This document shows positions 62,475 through 64,000 of a stretch of 64,000 bases of DNA, piece by piece; within the stretch, counting starts at the first letter, position 1; the number at the start of each line of letters is the position of its first letter. The stretch lies in assembly GCF_000720255.1 (NCBI RefSeq), contig NZ_JOJE01000035.1, forward strand, positions 11,382 to 75,381, given 5' to 3'. A model generated the notes under the pieces. That model had not been told where the DNA came from, made no database searches, and saw nothing but the letters and a program-made list of their open reading frames with translations. The stretch comes from Streptomyces griseus subsp. griseus. GTDB lineage: Bacteria > Actinomycetota > Actinomycetes > Streptomycetales > Streptomycetaceae. The translations under genes were made by a program, and so were the position numbers.

Positions 62475-63800
62475 TCATGCAGCGACCGGCGGCCGGACTT
62501 TCATCAGTTCCTGGAGGAACGGGCTCGGTTCCCCGTGCCAGAAGACATCCAGGCTGTCCCGGGCGCGCGTGGCCGCCACGAAGAGCAGAGACCGGGCCCG
62601 CTGCATCTCCGTCCGGTAGCGGGCCGGATCCGTGGTCCGCCGCTGTTGGACGCTTGCGCGCGGAACCAGGCCGTCGGTCACCCCGGCGATGATCATGCGC
62701 TGATACTCGAGCCCCTTGAACCGGAACATCGTCCCGATGTGGACGCCGCTGTCGCCGCGGGGCCCGTCCGGGCCGATCTCCAGCGCCCGGATGCCATGCT
62801 CTGCCCACGTGTACGCGGCTTCGCTCGCCATCTGGTTGGTCGGCACCGCGATGGCGATCTGCGCGTGCGGCACCTGACCCCAGGACTCGATCAGCGCGGC
62901 GATCGCCTCGCGCTCGTCCTCCCAGTCGTTCAGCCTGTGCAGGTCGGGGGACGGCTCCGCTGAGCACGGACCGGTAACCGGCCAGGGTCTCGGTGCTGCC
63001 GTCGAGATCGTCGTACATCTCGTCGCCGAGCACGTTCAGCGCGGAACGCAGGATCTGCCGGGTGGTGCGGTAGCTCAGCGACAACTTCGACGACCAGCCG
63101 CGGATGTTGATGCCGAGGCTGCCGAGGGTCACCTGGTTCTTGTAGATGCGCTGGTGGGTGTCACCGACCAGGAAGAGGTCGTTGCGGTCCGGAGTGGTCA
63201 TCGCGCGCAGCATCTTCCAGTGCGCGGGCCGCAGATCCTGAGCCTCGTCGACCACGATGTGCCGGTACCGGTAACGCAGCCAGCCCCCCGAACCGTCGGC
63301 CACGTGGATGTTGTCGAGGCCGCCCGCCTCTTCCCGCTGACGGTCGACGGCCTGGATACGCCGGGCGCGTTGCACCTCCAACTGGGCCGCTCGCTCCGCG
63401 ATCTGGTCCCACGTCTGTATTCCGAGCCGGTCCAGGCGCTGGGTGAACCGCTCAGCGAGTTGCCAGATGTCGGCGCGCTCGGCACGACTGACCGTGCGTC
63501 CGCGTCCGGCCCGACGGGCACGGAAGTAGTCCGTGCGGGAGGTCACGGACTGGCCGAGGATCACCTGCGTCCACTCGTCGTGCAGGAACTCCGCGTCCCA
63601 GCCGTCCTCGCCGAGTTCGTCCAGGAGCGAGCGCCATTCGCGGACCGCCTGCGCTTCGTCGACGATCCGCTTGCGGTTGCCGGGCTCCGCCTCCCGTACC
63701 GCGCGCAGCGCGAGCTGGTCGACGTGGCTGATCTCGACGCGCGACAGCAGCGTCTCGCCGCCGAGGGCGAGCAGCCGCGAACGCAGGTCCGCCGCGGCAT
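62475..63800 (-). pseudogene. UvrD/Rep-type helicase gene, 5'-truncated and frameshifted
   Basis: From about 63800 leftward the frame reads the middle of a UvrD-like helicase: LLSRVEISHVDQLALR, the DEAQ box HIVVDEAQDLRPAHW, LFLVGDTHQRIY and LSLSYRTTRQI. At the G run 62946-62950 (C run on the coding strand) one extra base shifts the frame. The reading then continues as DLHRLNDWEDEREAIAALIE, GTMFRFKGLEYQRMIIAG and LLFVAATRARDSLDVFWHG to the stop at 62475. The N-terminal part with Walker A is absent. Even without the shift the gene could not make an active helicase. Confidence 0.85.
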
Positions 63801-63916
63801 GAACGCCAAGGCGTACGACGTGAACGGCATCGACACGCGGATCCGGTACGACGGCAGCCGCACCCCGCCGTTCACCGTCATGACGTCGATGCCCTCCAAG
63901 TCCTAGTAGGGCTTGG

Positions 63917-64000
63917 TCAGGTTCGTATGGGGGTGGGTATGTCGCGGTGGCAGGTGGGGCAGGCACCGGTCCAGAGGGCGAGGAGTGTCTGTAGCTCGCG
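63917..64000 (-). CDS. C-terminal tail of a protein, possibly a transposase (partial)
   Basis: The window edge cuts a minus-strand frame whose last 27 residues read RELQTLLALWTGACPTCHRD followed by IPTPIRT and TGA. The CxxC pair and the sequence recall C-termini of actinobacterial transposases, but this is a weak memory match. It would explain why the helicase is broken nearby. Between 63801 and 63916 nothing recognisable was found. Confidence 0.35.
   Translation of the reverse strand, partial: RELQTLLALWTGACPTCHRDIPTPIRT

Overview
The window is high-GC actinobacterial DNA, almost certainly from a Streptomyces chromosome. Supporting signs are pervasive G/C third positions, GTG and TTG starts, very rare TTA codons, a conservon (cvn) operon with its P450, a DMATS-type indole prenyltransferase and several OFA-family transporters. 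The density of broken genes and niche catabolic clusters suggests a chromosome arm rather than the core.

Layout: (1) 0-7 kb: aldo/keto reductase, long-chain acyl-CoA ligase, a LysR regulator divergent from an SBF-type transporter, and a quinone-reductase-like enzyme divergent from a MarR regulator across a large inverted repeat. (2) 7-13.6 kb: a leftward operon with a ketopantoate-reductase-family enzyme, a soluble NAD-type formate dehydrogenase whose alpha chain is split between two genes at opposite ends of a fused gamma-beta subunit, and fdhD. (3) 13.6-19.8 kb: a methyltransferase fragment, convergent aminoglycoside phosphotransferase and nucleotidyltransferase genes, an OFA transporter with a 44-residue membrane partner, a KAS III and a GntR regulator. 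(4) 19.9-31.4 kb: a ROK-regulated sugar ABC transporter with oxidoreductase and isomerase genes. Two members of this set are damaged: a PQQ-type sugar dehydrogenase with two frameshifts and a truncated ThuA gene. (5) 31.4-43.4 kb: an oxalate-type cluster with two tandem OFA transporters, an NDP-forming acyl-CoA ligase, formyl-CoA transferase and a ThDP-dependent decarboxylase/lyase, divergent from sucCD and an aldehyde dehydrogenase. (6) 43.5-51.5 kb: tRNA-Leu(GAG) with a strong terminator, a wrecked GH10 xylanase that keeps its promoter operators, the cvnABCD-P450 conservon, an indole prenyltransferase and a flavin monooxygenase. (7) 51.6-58.1 kb: a DJ-1/PfpI protein and a hydroxyproline catabolic cluster. 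(8) 58.1-64 kb: a lipoprotein, a nucleotidyltransferase, a second EF-G, a broken UvrD-like helicase and what may be the tail of a transposase.

The main theme is C1/C2 acid metabolism. The oxalate-type cluster would import a dicarboxylate, activate it as a CoA thioester and cleave it to formyl-CoA/formate, which the formate dehydrogenase would oxidise to NADH and CO2. The PanE-like enzyme in the formate dehydrogenase operon resembles in family and context the oxalyl-CoA reductase PanE2 of Methylobacterium, so an assimilatory branch is plausible. Key residues of the transferase and of the ThDP enzyme differ from the Oxalobacter enzymes, so the true substrate is open. Both tandem transporters carry an in-frame TTA codon, as does cvnC, which points to bldA-dependent expression. 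All functional statements are sequence-reading inferences; no database search was run.
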